DNA of 64,000 nt from Sorghum bicolor (Eukaryota; Streptophyta; Magnoliopsida; Poales; Poaceae): positions 11,865,894 through 11,929,893 of the forward strand of contig NC_012873.2 in assembly GCF_000003195.3 (NCBI RefSeq). The letters are read 5' to 3'. A program made the position numbers and the translations under genes. Positions 12,047 through 24,092 of this stretch are shown piece by piece. Each line of letters opens with the position of its first letter. Within the stretch, counting starts at the first letter, position 1. Below the pieces are notes generated by a model that worked only from the letters and a program-made list of their open reading frames with translations, had not been told where the DNA came from and made no database searches.

Positions 12047-13533
12047 TCATAATCCTTTATTAATTCTAGCCATGCGTTGCCTTAGGTTCATATCTGACTG
12101 TGTGAAAATATACTTCAAACTTTTGTGATCCGTATAAATATCACACTTGTGTCCAATTAGATAATGCCTCCAAATCTTTATAGCATGAACCACGGCAGCT
12201 AGCTCCAAATCATGAGTAGGATAGTTCAGTTCATGTTTTCTCAACTGCCTGGATGCGTAGGCCACTACTCTTCCTTCTTGCATAAGCACACATCCAAGGC
12301 CTAGGCGAGATGCATCGCAATAAATAGAGAAGGTTTTACTCAGTTCTGGTAAGGTCAACACTGGGGCTGTGGTCAACCTTTTCTTTAGCTCCTCAAAATT
12401 TTCTTGGCACTCATCTGACCAAATAAATTTGGCACTCTTCTCTAGTAGGGCTGTCATGGGCTTTGCTAACTTAGAGAAGCCTTTAATAAATCTCCTATAA
12501 TAACCAGCTAGTCCCAAAAAGCTACGGATCTCACTAGCATTGGTTGGAGGTTTCCAATTTAGCACGTCCCGCACTTTGCTGGGGTCTACGGCTATTCCAC
12601 CGTTGGAGACCACATGTCCCAAAAATGAGACCTCATCCAACCAAAACTCACACTTGCTTTTCTTGGCATACAATTTATTCTCTCTAAGCTTTTGCAATAC
12701 CAGCCTCAAATGTTCAGCATGTTCTTCTTTTGTTTTGGAGAAGATTAATATATCATCAATGAATACTACCACGAACTTATCCAAATACTCCATGAACACC
12801 TTGTTCATCATATACATGAAGTATGCAGGTGCATTGGTCAACCCAAATGACATGACTGTATACTCATACAAGCCATACCTTGTGGTAAAAGCTGTCTTAG
12901 GTATGTCAGTTGCACGGATTTTCAACTGGTGATAGCCAGATCGGAGGTCAATTTTGGAGAACACACATGCTCCTTTCAATTGGTCAAATAAGTCATCTAT
13001 TCTAGGCAGTGGGTACTTGTTTTTAATAGTGACTTCATTTAATGACCGATAATCCACACACATCCTCCTAGTGCCATCTTTCTTATCAACAAAGATTACT
13101 AGTGCACCCCATGGTGAAGAACTAGGACGAATAAACCCTTTTTCTTGCAATTCCTTAAGCTATTTCTTAAGTTCATCTAATTCATTTACCCCCATTCTAT
13201 ATGGTCTTTTTGCTATGGGTGCAATTCCAGGTAAAAGCTCAATAAGAAATTCAATGTCTCGGTCTGGTGGCATACCTGGCAACTCGTCCGGGAACACATC
13301 GGGGAACTCGTCCACCACCTGGTCTTCTTGATTACCACCACTCAACTGATTCACTGTAACAGTCGGCTGATGCTGCATTGCCACATCCACACTTATTCTA
13401 TCCCCACCTGGTGATGTCACCACCACAGATTTCTCCTAACACTGAATTACTGCCCCATGCTGCTTCATCCAATCCATTCCAAGTATGAGGTCAATTCCCA
13501 TGGTTCTTAGCACAATAGGTTTCACCTTGAAAT
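12047..13533 (-). pseudogene. Protease end, reverse transcriptase and RNase H (pol), Tekay-like
   Basis: From 13533 the frame encodes a GIDLILGMDWMKQHGA block, typical of the protease/RT linker. A TAG at 13436-13438 interrupts it, and a second TAG lies at 13160-13162. The 367-residue frame 13150-12047 holds the RT signatures [25 protein letters not shown] and [11 protein letters not shown] (catalytic DD). RNase H follows, with [24 protein letters not shown] and IYTDHKSL. A frameshift near 12060-12080 separates it from integrase. RT and RNase H copy the genomic RNA into DNA. Catalytic residues are present, but the polyprotein is broken in at least three places. Confidence 0.9.
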
Positions 13534-14985
13534 CTACCCCCTTAAAGATATACTAGTGGAGGGGCTCCAGTAATTAGCCGGCATGGTGCCTCCTGGTGAA
13601 TTTACTAGCATAGAATTTTTCAGTGCACAAAGTGGGATGCTATGCACTCTAACAAAAGCTTGGGAGATAAAAGAATGTGAAGCACCAGAATCAAACAGTA
13701 CTGTAGTGGGGATGGAGTTGATGTTGAACATACCCATCATAACCTCAGGTGCTTCCTGAGCTGTGTCAGTGGACACATGGTTCACTTTCCCAGAGAACGG
13801 AGGTCGAGCAGGCCTCTGATTGTTGTTCTGGTTTTGCTGGGCTGGTGGATTCTGCTTCTTGGGGCACTGGTAGGCATAGTGTCCCACCTCTCCGCAGCGG
13901 TAACAGGCATTGGGATTACCGCTGGGTGCTGCACTCTTGCCAGGAGCAGTATTGGGCACTCCTTGGCGTGGTGCCTGGTTGCTGACCTGTTGCTGGGGGT
14001 GCTGCTGACTCTGGTTGCCATATTGCTACTGGGGACGTTGTTGGTTTTGGTGATTGTGCTGCTGGTGGTACTGGGGACGCTGAGGAAACTGACCACGGTT
14101 CCACTGATTCTGTGGTCCTTGACTGCGCTGAGGGAATTCCTGCTGAGGGTACGCACGTGGGCGAGTGTTGCTGCCCGACGGCTGCGCCTGGAGCTTTCTC
14201 TTCTTTGCATCCATCTCCTTGCGCTTGTTGTCGATGACAATAGCGCGGTTCACCAATTCTTGGAAACAAGGGTAGGTGTTGCTCATCAGCTGCAGCTGCA
14301 GTCCATCGTACAGACCCTTCAGGAAGAGACGCTGCTTGTCAGAGTCCCTAGCCACCTCATATGGAGCATATCGTGACAGTTGAGCAAACTTGTCATGATA
14401 TTCACAGACTAATATCGATCCCTGTTTGAGAGACCGGAACTCTTCCGCTTTCAGTTCTATCAGGCCCTCCGGAATATGATGGGACCTGAACCCTTCAGTA
14501 AACTCCTTCCAGGTGACTGGCGGAGCATTGTTCGGGCGTCCATATTGATAGGACTCCCACCACTCCTGTGCAGGTCCTTGCAGCTGGCCTGATGCATACA
14601 ACACTTTCTCCAGGTCGCTGCATTGGGCTATGTTCAGCTCCTTCTCGACTGCTTTTAACCAGTCGTCTGCCTCCAGTGGATCAGAGGTATGGGTGAACAC
14701 CGGGGGACGTCCTTTCAAGAACTCCCCATGCTTGTCACGGACTTGAACCGGCGGTGGTGCTGCTACTGGTTCATTGTTCATACGGTTCATCATGGCTTGC
14801 ATCAAATTAGCTTGCATACCCATGAGCTGCTCAATAGTCATCGGCGGCGGTGGTGGTGGTGGATTCTCAGGTACACCACGTCCACGGCCACGACCACGTC
14901 CACGACCAGCAGCTGCTCCTTCAGCGTCCATCTGTTTCCAACAAAGATTCACGGCTTTTAGTGGTCTTCCAAAATAATTATTCAT
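13534..14985 (-). pseudogene. Gag and protease start, Tekay-like
   Basis: The reading frame starts at 14985; a better start may be the second methionine (residue 19, MDAEGAAAGRG). It has a Gly/Arg- and Pro-rich N-terminus, a retrotransposon gag domain (DPLEADDWLKAVEKEL; GPAQEWWESY), a Gln-rich tail, a CCHC zinc knuckle CYRCGEVGHYAYQC (about 13860-13910) and the retropepsin active site LFDSGASHSFI (about 13680-13700). An in-frame TAG at 14026-14028 replaces a glutamine codon between gag and the knuckle. A frameshift near 13545 separates the protease start from its end. Gag forms the virus-like particle and the protease matures it. The stop appears secondary. Confidence 0.88.
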
Positions 14986-15692
14986 CGCTTATAATGAATA
15001 AAAACAAGACTAGCAGTTTTCTGGACAAGTTTCAAACTCAGCAGGTCAGTAATCCATGCTTATCTCAGAATCTATAAATCCAATAGGAACATGGTATACA
15101 TCTTTGGAAAGGTTAAGAAATTCTCTACAAACTTTATTCAGACCACATTTACTGATTCCATCAGTAACATAATCAAAATTGTGGTTTATCAGGTTCTGCT
15201 CTGGATCTCAGTCTGCGCAGGTACAGCAGATTTAAATGGACATATCTCATAGATCCGATCAGATAACGAGGTGATTCCAGTTGGAGATGAAAGATATACC
15301 AGTCTCATCGGTACCGCACCATAAAAATTTCGTAATTTTTGACTGAACCGATAATGTGATACAGAATAAACATCACAGACTGCTCCAGGAACAGCATGAC
15401 TGAGACAAGATAAAGTAACCCAACCTCGAATTTAAACAACATGTAGTTCTAAGATTAAGGTTTAGAAACATGCGGACTGGACCACATGTTTCCACAATCA
15501 AATAAAACTCCAAATCATCATTGTTCATCAACAAAAACAGCAACACACTAAAGTTCACATGCCACACATTACTGAATTACTCGTGCTAGCGTCTAAAGAA
15601 GGTACTGGAAAATCTAGGGAGCTCTATCCTGCAGAACGAACTTGTGGGGCTTCTTCTTGTAGATGGGTGGCTGTCCAAGCTGACCACGCAGC
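14986..15692 (-). other. Noncoding spacer between orf0 and gag
   Basis: About 700 bp with no ORF of note. It corresponds in position to leader DNA of the element. Segments such as CATATCTCATAGATCCGATC resemble the diffuse repeats seen in gypsy debris at 51540-51720 and 63040-63300. Confidence 0.5.
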
Positions 15693-16532
15693 TCATCCAC
15701 TTGACGCTGGAGGCGCTTCCCCGCCTGCTGTGTAACACGCAACTTCTGCCTCAGTGCCACATTCATCTCCTGAAGCACTGACGTGTCTCACAGTCGTATC
15801 CAGGGTAGGGTCACCGACAGGAGGTGCCAGGACATGCCATGTCCTGCCATCTGGGTCGTTGCGGGGAAGGAACCGGTACCTATCCTGCATGGCCTCAAAA
15901 CGGCAGCCATGGTAGTGAAAATACGCAGCCTGAGCTGCATCCTCCATGCTCTCGTAGGCGGAAGCACGTCTAACCCTGCTCTCGTGGATGGACTGCACCT
16001 CGTCCGAGTTGTCGACGTTGTTCCGAGCTGTGATGATCACCTCGGCCTTCCAGTAGGTGTTCTCCAATGGGTGCTTGTGCTCCGAGCAAAGGTAGCGGAC
16101 GGTGGCAGCAAACTCCGGGTAGTAGCTCGCCAACACACCCGTGAGCAGAGTGTGGTAGTGAGCGTCCTCGTCAACCTCTATGAACTTGTTCCTGGAGGTC
16201 CATCCCATCTCCGGAACAACCTGTGGGTACTGAGGCGTCGGTGCTGAACCCGTCGACGCGTGGGGTGCAGGCGTAGGTGGTGCAGGTGGAACTGGAGCGG
16301 CAGCCTGTGGGATCGGTACCGCCACCGGTGTAGGAGCTGAAGGTGTAGGCGTAGGGGACCCCGTGTCCATAGGCTCCTCCTCCTCGCCGCCACCAGAGGC
16401 GACGACCTCGGGCTCAGGTACAGGTGCTGGTGCTGGTACATGTGCAGGTACTGGGGCTGGTGCTGGTGCAACTGGCGGAGCACGGGCGGCGATGAAGAGG
16501 GCACGATACGCGGCTGCGCTGCGACGAGGCAT
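15693..16532 (-). CDS. Extra ORF (orf0) upstream of gag, Tekay/RIRE3-like
   Basis: An uninterrupted 279-codon frame lies between the 5' LTR and gag, on the same strand. Residues 1-115 are an Ala/Pro/Val-rich low-complexity segment with PAPVPAP-type repeats. Residues about 120-230 form a non-repetitive region (TSRNKFIEVDEDAHYHTLL, FAATVRYLCSEHKHPLENTYW, AAYFHYHGCRF) that looks like a folded domain. I do not recognise the domain. Extra ORFs before gag are known in rice RIRE-type gypsy families, and their function is unknown. It starts 195 bp from the 5' LTR. It is the only open frame of this element free of stops, although gag and pol are broken. Confidence 0.65.
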   Translation of the reverse strand: MPRRSAAAYRALFIAARAPPVAPAPAPVPAHVPAPAPVPEPEVVASGGGEEEEPMDTGSPTPTPSAPTPVAVPIPQAAAPVPPAPPTPAPHASTGSAPTPQYPQVVPEMGWTSRNKFIEVDEDAHYHTLLTGVLASYYPEFAATVRYLCSEHKHPLENTYWKAEVIITARNNVDNSDEVQSIHESRVRRASAYESMEDAAQAAYFHYHGCRFEAMQDRYRFLPRNDPDGRTWHVLAPPVGDPTLDTTVRHVSASGDECGTEAEVACYTAGGEAPPASSG

Positions 16533-16707
16533 CTATAAATTTTATTTTAAGAATTAGAATCAATATGTTTACATAAATAGAACAGTGGGTAAGAATATAT
16601 AATTTTAATAAAATAACAAGAAAGTAAAGTAAGCAGTGAAATAAATAAAGCGAAAATAAAAACCCTAAAATCGGCTGTTTCTACCTAGGTTTGCGTCCTA
16701 CAGTCAG

Positions 16708-16723
16708 CCTTGCTTTGATACCA
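16708..16723 (-). other. Primer-binding site, Tekay-like
   Basis: The minus strand reads TGGTATCAAAGCAAGG 3 bases inside the 5' LTR. It is close to the Met-tRNA-complementary TGGTATCAGAGC that is usual in gypsy and copia elements. Confidence 0.75.
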
Positions 16724-16726
16724 ATT

Positions 16727-19678
16727 TGTCACACCCAAATTTAAGGATAAATTTGAGTACAATAATCTCATGTGCACCCAGGAATAGTCGCGTACACAAG
16801 TCGACAAATTACAAATGTATCATCACAAGTGTCTTACATAATGTTATTACAACACAAATATATCAAAGTCTGCGACAAACGGAAGATATAACTCATAACT
16901 AGCTATGAAATTATAACTCCAACACAGGGACGACCGACTGGGGGATCGCCAACCTAGAAGTCCTCCGGAAATTCCTCGTAGTAGTTGTTACCTGTTACCC
17001 ATCCGGGATTTTGTCCAAAAAGAAATATAAAGACAAGCGTGAGTACATCTCGTACTCCGCAAGCATAACATAGGATTTTATGCGGCTCAAAAAGGTCAGA
17101 CACTGGCTACTGCAGTTAGCATTTTAATTGGTCAATGTTTTAATCCTATTTAATCATCAATTATGCTTAAGCTCCCGATTAGCCCAAATGAGTACATGAT
17201 AATAACACCGTTAACCTTCACGGCTAACACCATCACCATCACGGTTAAACCACATTAATCATCACGATCAATGCGTTAGATTTTCATAAGTTATTTCCCA
17301 TAACCATCCACACCCAACTATTCCGTAAGGGTCCAAGGCCGCTCATGTCCGAGAGCACGGCTAGTATACCAGTTTGATCAAACTCTGCGCAGAGGTGTGC
17401 ACTTTTCCCTAAGTCGTGTTACCCATATGCCCGGGGTTTGCAAGACCCACTAACACTGCCAAGGTGAGCGGGTAGGGAACACTATGAAGCCTTCCATAGG
17501 CCATGGCTAACCAGTTAGGGCCGCGAGGTTTCCTCGGTAGGCAGATATAGAGAACCCCCTTTCCTATGGCACATTTCCATCACGGCTATACACATAGGAA
17601 CAGAAGCAGTTCTATACCCAAATTGGCAAGCCCCTCTTGCGCCCTTTCGGGTAACCTCTAACCAGCTAGATAAGATCCTATTACTGAGCTAAAGTTAGAG
17701 CCATATAACCATCACGGTTGCACTGTATGTCCCGGATTGTCGCTTACAGAGAAGTCCTTACGGAGGGTCTAGGTCAACCTGGCCGAAATTAATTGCACCA
17801 TAGCCCTTTTCTCAACATTTGTCATCATATTCGTTAAAGTCAGAGTGATAATAAAGTCTCAATTAATTAAAGCACTAGCAAAGCTACCCACATGCATTCT
17901 ACCCATAGGTGTCATAAATATATAGTCAGGTAGCTAGGATGTCCTTAGGGTTACCAAAATTAGACACATGCAGATGCGTAATTAATTAAGTGAATAGGTG
18001 TACAAGGGAACCCATGTTATACTTGCCTTCAGTGAAGGGGAACTGCTGCTGGTCCTGCTGCTCCTCGAAGTAAAATGGGTCACCCACGGACACGTCACAG
18101 TCTGCGCTCGATCGGTACCACACAACAACACACATCCAGATTCATTCATACAAGCAAACAATCATTTAATTAGAACAGTACACCAACAGATCAAAAATGA
18201 AATAAAATATTTAAAAACAGAACCTACGTTTCGCTACGATCACATAGATACGAAGATCACAAAAATCGGAGCTAAAACGACCAAGTTACGACTTTTCGGC
18301 GATTTCCTATAGGCAATTAATTAATTAAACCTAACCCTGAAAATAAAAAGTTGCAAACTACAGAAACAGTAGTACTAACATGTAGAGAATTTAAATACAA
18401 ATCTAACGCAATTCGAACGGGTCAAATCGGAGCTATAACGAATATTTTATGGCCAAAACAAACTTAGTGGCAATTCTGTAATTTTGTGAAAACGTAATTT
18501 GACCTAACCGATGGGATTTACGCTTTCTAAAAGACAAAACGTATTTCAACCGAAGGCGCTAAGGACCACGGCTCGAAACCTAAAATCCAGGGGGTTTCTT
18601 AAGCAAATTTCACCCACGAAGGGGTACGGTGCATCCAGGGCCGTCGGATCGACCCTGGACGGCCAGGATTAGATCCTTGGGGGAGAAGGGGAGAGGAGGG
18701 GGCCGGCCGCCGGAGGGGAAGGGGACGGCGGCGGCGCTGCCATTGCTAGCCGGCCCAAGCTCGCCGGCGAAACCCTACAAAGCGCTAAGGAGCTCGGTTT
18801 CGCGAAGCAAAAACACCAGGAGAGAGAGGAGGTCGCGGCGAATCCCATGCTAGCCCTTGCGCGGCCGGAGAAACGCCCACGCAGCGCGGAACGCGGCGGC
18901 GCCATGCCGGAGCCCGCGGAGCTCGCAGCAAGGGCGCGAGAAGGCACCAAACTGCACGGGACTTGGCCGAGAAGGACGCGGAGAAGGAGAGGACCTCACC
19001 AGCGCGAAGATTGGAGGCGGAGGAGGCTCAGAACGGCGGCTTCGCGCGGAGGTCGCGGCGGCGCTCCGGCGACGGTTTTCTGCGCGAGCACGGAAGGGAG
19101 CAGAACGAGGAGAGGGGAACTGGGGAGGAGAAGGAGGAACGCGGCTCTCACTGCCCACTTCTTAACCGAGCGCGGAGTAGGGGAGTGGATCGTGGGGGGA
19201 GCGGGGTGGCTTCTGCGGTTTTCAACTGAGAGCGAGAAGAAATCGGGCGGCCGGTTGGAGGGGATGGTCCTGACGGGTGGGCCCCACCCGTCAGCCACCA
19301 GCAAGAGAGAGAGGGGGAAGGGAGGGGGAGGCGGCTTGGCCAGGCCCATGAAGGGGGCGCGGGGGAGGGTTTTTGGGCCGAAAGGCCGAACAGAGAGAAT
19401 GGGGGAGAAAGAAATTCCTTTTCCTTTTCTTTTTATACCAAATTTTCCAATTGAGATTTTGAGCAGGAAAAGAAAATAAATAAATCATTTTGTTTTCCAA
19501 TCAATCATCACAAAAGAAATGCTCCGGCATGAATGCAACAAAAATTATTATTCTAAACTTATATTAAATTTTAATTTCTCCAAATTTATTTGTTTTCCTA
19601 TATTGAAAATGCTCACAAAATAAACTCATTTAAATTCATTTCATCTATTTTAAATAAATAAAATTTTTGGGTGTTACA
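16727..19678 (-). repeat. 5' LTR of the Tekay-like element
   Basis: This LTR is 2952 bp and is highly similar along its whole length to 7399-10401. A TATAAAAA sequence on the minus strand near 19430-19437 lies about 245 bp into the LTR in element orientation and could be the promoter. The right-hand target duplication TCCAT is at 19679-19683. Confidence 0.92.
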
Positions 19679-19683
19679 TCCAT

Positions 19684-21290
19684 CATATGTGATGGATATT
19701 TACGCTATGCCACTCATCTCAGTTGTGCATCATGGTAAGTGTGATAGAGGTGAGATAGTCTTACTCATGGGCTTTAAACCTTATGAGTAGTTATATTTTT
19801 ATTTTCTTGCATACCACTACATGTTTACTTTGAATCATCCATGCATCCACTTCATTTAGTTTTCTCATCCACATCATGTTTAGTTCCCTGCATGCATATA
19901 ATTCATCTACATCTAAAAATATAACAATATTTCTTAGTGCGATCATACACTATCATCACTATTGAGTAAATCTCTATAATGCTCTCATGCTACCTTTGTT
20001 TGCTATAGTATGCATAGGCTTTGAAGTAGTTTCATACATCTCTTAAATAAAGCATGGTGCCTAGTTTAGGAGTGGTGACCTTACATTCAAAAAGATTTTT
20101 AAATTAAGCATGGTGCTTAGGTTAAAATACCTTCTTGAATCAAATTAGATATGGTGTCTAGGTTGATTTTTGAGCTGATAGTATACTATAGTAGATATTG
20201 GAATATTTTTGTTGGACTAACCCTTGCAGGAAAATCTCAAATATAAATTGGGACAGTCCTAAGATGAACTCATATTGGAGATGAAGGGAGACACAACTCA
20301 CGCGTAGCCAAGTAGAAAGAAGGGTGCCACAAAACCCATGATCAAAGCACTCACTCCATGGAGTTGCATTCTCTTGTCAACCACTAATTATCAGAAATCA
20401 AGAAAAGATTGACAAGAGAAAAGCATGCAACATTCTGCACTCTCAACTCTGAGGTTGAGAAGCTGGGACATGAGGAAGAAGGTCAACTCCTCTAGATGAT
20501 CCAACCAAGTTCTTCCTCATCACTCCACACGCTGGTTTGCAATCTCTAAATTCACTATTTCTATGAGTTTGAGTTGATTCACAATGCCTATATTTAAGAA
20601 TCAAATCATAAGATGGAAAAATAAAATCAATCCTTTAGAAATAACTAATTGTGAAAAAATAAATGTGCTATGCTAAGTATGTTAAAACAATTTCTTTTGT
20701 AGCATAGGAAGTGACCCTTAGCTTTATGTTACAACAATGCCCTTGTCATTACTTGTATACTCCTTCAGGTATGTGTTGTCCACTAATGATTTGTAGGGAT
20801 AAAATAATAAGATAAGCTAAAGGTCCAAGCACAAATAAGACATAGAACAAATAATGGCAAGAAAGGAGTACAACAAAGGAGACAAGATAGCCAAGCAAAG
20901 AAAGTTTCCACAAGATGTTACGACTTCAACATGCTTCAATACTAAAGGTAACATCTCTTGGTAAGTGATCATTACTTCCAAAATATCCTCATTGATTTTG
21001 GCACTCACATAAGTAGAGAGCCCAACATGTTTCGAGTTACAATCTCATTTGATCCAATCTAATTAGCTCATCATGTTTAGTTCTTTATACTTGTACCTAA
21101 GAATCACTTTCTTGATCTTGTAGTTTTTAATTCAATGATTTGAAATATTGCACATCCTATCTTTGGAAGATGATAGTCATAATTATGAAGTTAAATGCAT
21201 AGATAGACCATCCTTCCATAATGTTGAATAATCTGATCGCCCAAGTGTTTTAATGCTACAAGCTTGCTAATCATTTGTTCCTGTCACCCA
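19684..21290 (+). other. Noncoding interior of the split Athila-like element (probable)
   Basis: Sequence resumes after the Tekay-like insertion. No gag, protease or RT motif is seen in any frame. Three short related blocks, AGCATGGTGCCTAGTTTA (20051), AGCATGGTGCTTAGGTTA (20107) and AGATATGGTGTCTAGGTTGA (20147), form a loose repeat. The right boundary is uncertain, because Tekay-like LTR similarity begins somewhere before 21340. Confidence 0.45.
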
Positions 21291-21689
21291 TGTTTAGATT
21301 GAGCAAAACACATAAACATCAACTTTTGTTCCTATCAAACCACTCATTACAATAAATCAAATGCAGTGGCATGTGTGCTCAAACATGTTGCTAACTCCTA
21401 TAATGAATTTTAGTTTAATGAAAATATTATTTTCCTAGATCTTTATGAGCACCAAAAATATAAAATTAAATCATTTTAATTCTATTTTAAAAATAGAAAT
21501 TTTTAGGGTGTTACAAAATTCTACCCCCTTAAGATGAATCTCATCCTCGAGATTCAAAAGAGCCTCAAATTTTCCTAATGAAATAGGAAAAAGATCTTGA
21601 TAACTCTTTCAACTTCACAACTTGCATACCCAACTTAAACACTTATGCCTCATGGTCACGACTTGTGAACAAAGTTTCTATTAAATGAC
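21290..21689 (-). mobile_element. Tekay-like LTR end and 3' interior fragment
   Basis: The LTR fragment ends TTTTAGGGTGTTACA at 21515. ATTCTACCCCCTTAAG (polypurine tract on the minus strand) and a hairpin GAATCTC/GAGATTC (21536-21542, 21549-21555) follow, matching the organisation at 10402-10440. Its last 200 bases resemble 44550-44718. About 170 bp of interior remain before a new LTR starts at 21690. The left limit is approximate. Confidence 0.65.
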
Positions 21690-24092
21690 TGTAATACCCG
21701 ATTTTAAGGACAAAACTAGATATACACCATATGTGAGTCTTATAGGTCAAATCTCACTTATAGCTACAAATAGGGGCAATATCAATAGACAATGCATAAA
21801 TTATATAACGTTCATAATAAATCAGAGATAACCTTAAGCAGCAAACAACGAAAGATATCTCCAACTTTAGGTATTAACTTCACTCTACAGGATCCAACTG
21901 ACTGGTTGATGACAAGCCTAACACTCCTCCTGAAGTATGGGGGAAATAGCAAAAGTGAGTCCATATCGAACTCCACAAGTATAGCAACTAGATTGTATAG
22001 ATCCCACATTCTCATGATCAATGTGACATAAATAATGTTAAAGCATTAAACAATAAATAATGAGTATGATAGCATAACAAGAATCATCATCTTTAATGCA
22101 AGAATCCCCAAGGCCGCCCTTGACCGTGAGCACGGCTAGTATACCAATTTTTAACACTCTACAGAGGTTTTACATGTTTACCCATGAGTCATGATTTACC
22201 CTTTCGCCCGAAGCCCGTCGACCTCTTAACCCACTACCAAGGAAGGTCGGCAGGGATCACTATGAAGCCTTTTAAAAGTTCGTCTAACATGTTTGGGCCT
22301 CAAGGTTTTCTGGGCGCGCAGATATAGAGCCCCCTTCCAATGGCACAATGACGCGCAGCCTATACACATAAAGACAGAGGCCGCACTATACCCAAAATGG
22401 CAAGCCCCTCTAGCGTCTTTTCTGGTAACCTCTAACAAGCTAGAAAAGGTCTTCATACTGGGCTAAAGCCGGAGCCATTATAGCCCTCATAGTTGCACAG
22501 TTGTCCCGGTTATCACTTACAGATAAATCATCAAGTTGCTAAAAAGTCATTTTTATCATTCGTTGCTTACACATTAATCCAGTCACAAGATCATGGTCAT
22601 AAAAATAAAACCCAATGCTATACTTGCCTTGATAAAAGCTTTCCTACTGCCCATGCTGATTCTGCTCGTGCAAAACTTAAATTGCTTGCTCACTATTACC
22701 AACTCCGGTCCTTCTTGATCACCACATAAAACTCGCCAACTAGACAGGATCATACCACACAAGCATCCTAACAAACATGCATAGCAAACATAGTAAATTT
22801 AGAACAATACACCAATCAACAAAAGGAGCGTACTAAAAGATAATCAACGCTACAAGATCGCAAGAAGCACCGGTACCGAGCCTATCGTTAAAAGAAATGA
22901 TTAACGGTAGTTTTATATTATAAAAGAGAAGCCTATATATTTGATTTATTTAAGCAAGCAAAATAATATAAAAATTATTAATTAAAATTAAGGTAAACAT
23001 ATTTATTTTCAAAATTCAAGTTAAAGCTAATCATATTTTATTTATAAATATGTAGATTTCCTTTATGCCAATTCAACATTAACATGTAAATACAAATTGA
23101 TATATAAGAGCATTTAATCGAATTTAACATGTGTATTTAGACTATTCAAATTATAGTTTAGGTACATTATGTTAGCAATTAATTATGTTAACATTTATAT
23201 ATAAAATATATAAGCATAAAGTCTATATTGATTTTTAGTCATGAAACTAAATGCAAGTATATTAATTAATTTAATATTTAATTATATGTAAAAAAACATG
23301 TGATAACTAATTTAAAGCACTTATGTTTCAAGGTTGAACTAAGCATAATATAATTTAAAAGGCATTAATGTTGATATTAATTAGTTTAACGTTAATTTAT
23401 ACAAGACCAAAGTACAAACCCGTGTTGCTTCTAATTTGAGGCTTAATTGCATAAGCATAAATTAAATTAACAATTAACTTATAAAATTTGATAATGTGAG
23501 ACATGTTAAACGTTCCTACAAACATATAGCTTAGGGTCGGTACGATCGTAACGCAACAAAAATAGAGTTAACCTTATATTGCTTTTATTTAGAAAGCTAT
23601 TAAATAAATATTAATCTAATTAATATTTAAACTAATAAATTTATAATTAAGTTCTACGATAAACTTTTGGACTACTGTATACAGCATGTCAATACTGTTG
23701 TAATGCAACTTAACGACTCGAAACAGTGCTAAAACAATTAATTAGTGAAGAATATACGATTGAGTGGCAATATCGTAAATATGATCATCTCCTACCTTGG
23801 ATGTCTGTTTGGACATCGTGCCTCTATGGCTTCCTCTGCTGCTGCACGCATATGAAGAGGGAGGGCCTGCTCGGCCTGGCCAGCCAGCAGCAGCACCTGG
23901 CCGTGCGTGGGCCACGGTGGGGCCATCTGGGCCCGCAGCAACGCACGGGATAGGCCCTAGCGCCACCTGCAGGGGCGCCGGTGGCGGCGGCGGCCATGCC
24001 AGCCGCTCGCGCGTTGAGTTCAGGAGTCCGAGGCGTGACCCGCAGGGGCCGTGGGGGTCGCGTGGGATGGTGAAGGAGACAGGTAAGACGTG
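21690..24092 (-). mobile_element. Tekay-like LTR, left part (split by the Tat/Retand-like element)
   Basis: It begins TGTAATACCCGATTTTAAGG, homologous to TGTCACACCCAAATTTAAGG of the complete element. The block 22110-22460 matches 8010-8400 (AGCACGGCTAGTATACCA and GATATAGAG..CCCC segments). 22800-23700 is very AT-rich without genes. It is interrupted at 24093 by a retrotransposon with the ACGTG duplication and continues at 43751-44718, giving an LTR of about 3.4 kb. Confidence 0.8.

Larger units (their letters stand above)
7399..19678 (-). mobile_element. Tekay/RIRE3-like chromovirus (Ty3/gypsy), complete ends
   Basis: The element is 12.3 kb with direct LTRs at 7399-10401 and 16727-19678. Plus-strand ends are TGTCACACCC...GGGTGTTACA, and the duplication TCCAT lies at 7394-7398 and 19679-19683. 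Coding is on the minus strand, so the right LTR is the 5' LTR. The order is 5' LTR, primer-binding site, extra ORF (orf0), gag, protease, RT/RNase H, integrase with chromodomain, polypurine tract, 3' LTR. Very long LTRs, a Met-tRNA-like primer site and a C-terminal chromodomain fit the Del/Tekay chromovirus group. Several stops and frameshifts mean it is not autonomous now. Confidence 0.93.

Noticed and set aside
13777..14376. 199-codon hydrophobic plus-strand frame resembling a membrane protein
   Set aside because: It is the antisense shadow of the Gln-rich gag region (CAG codons read as CTG leucines).
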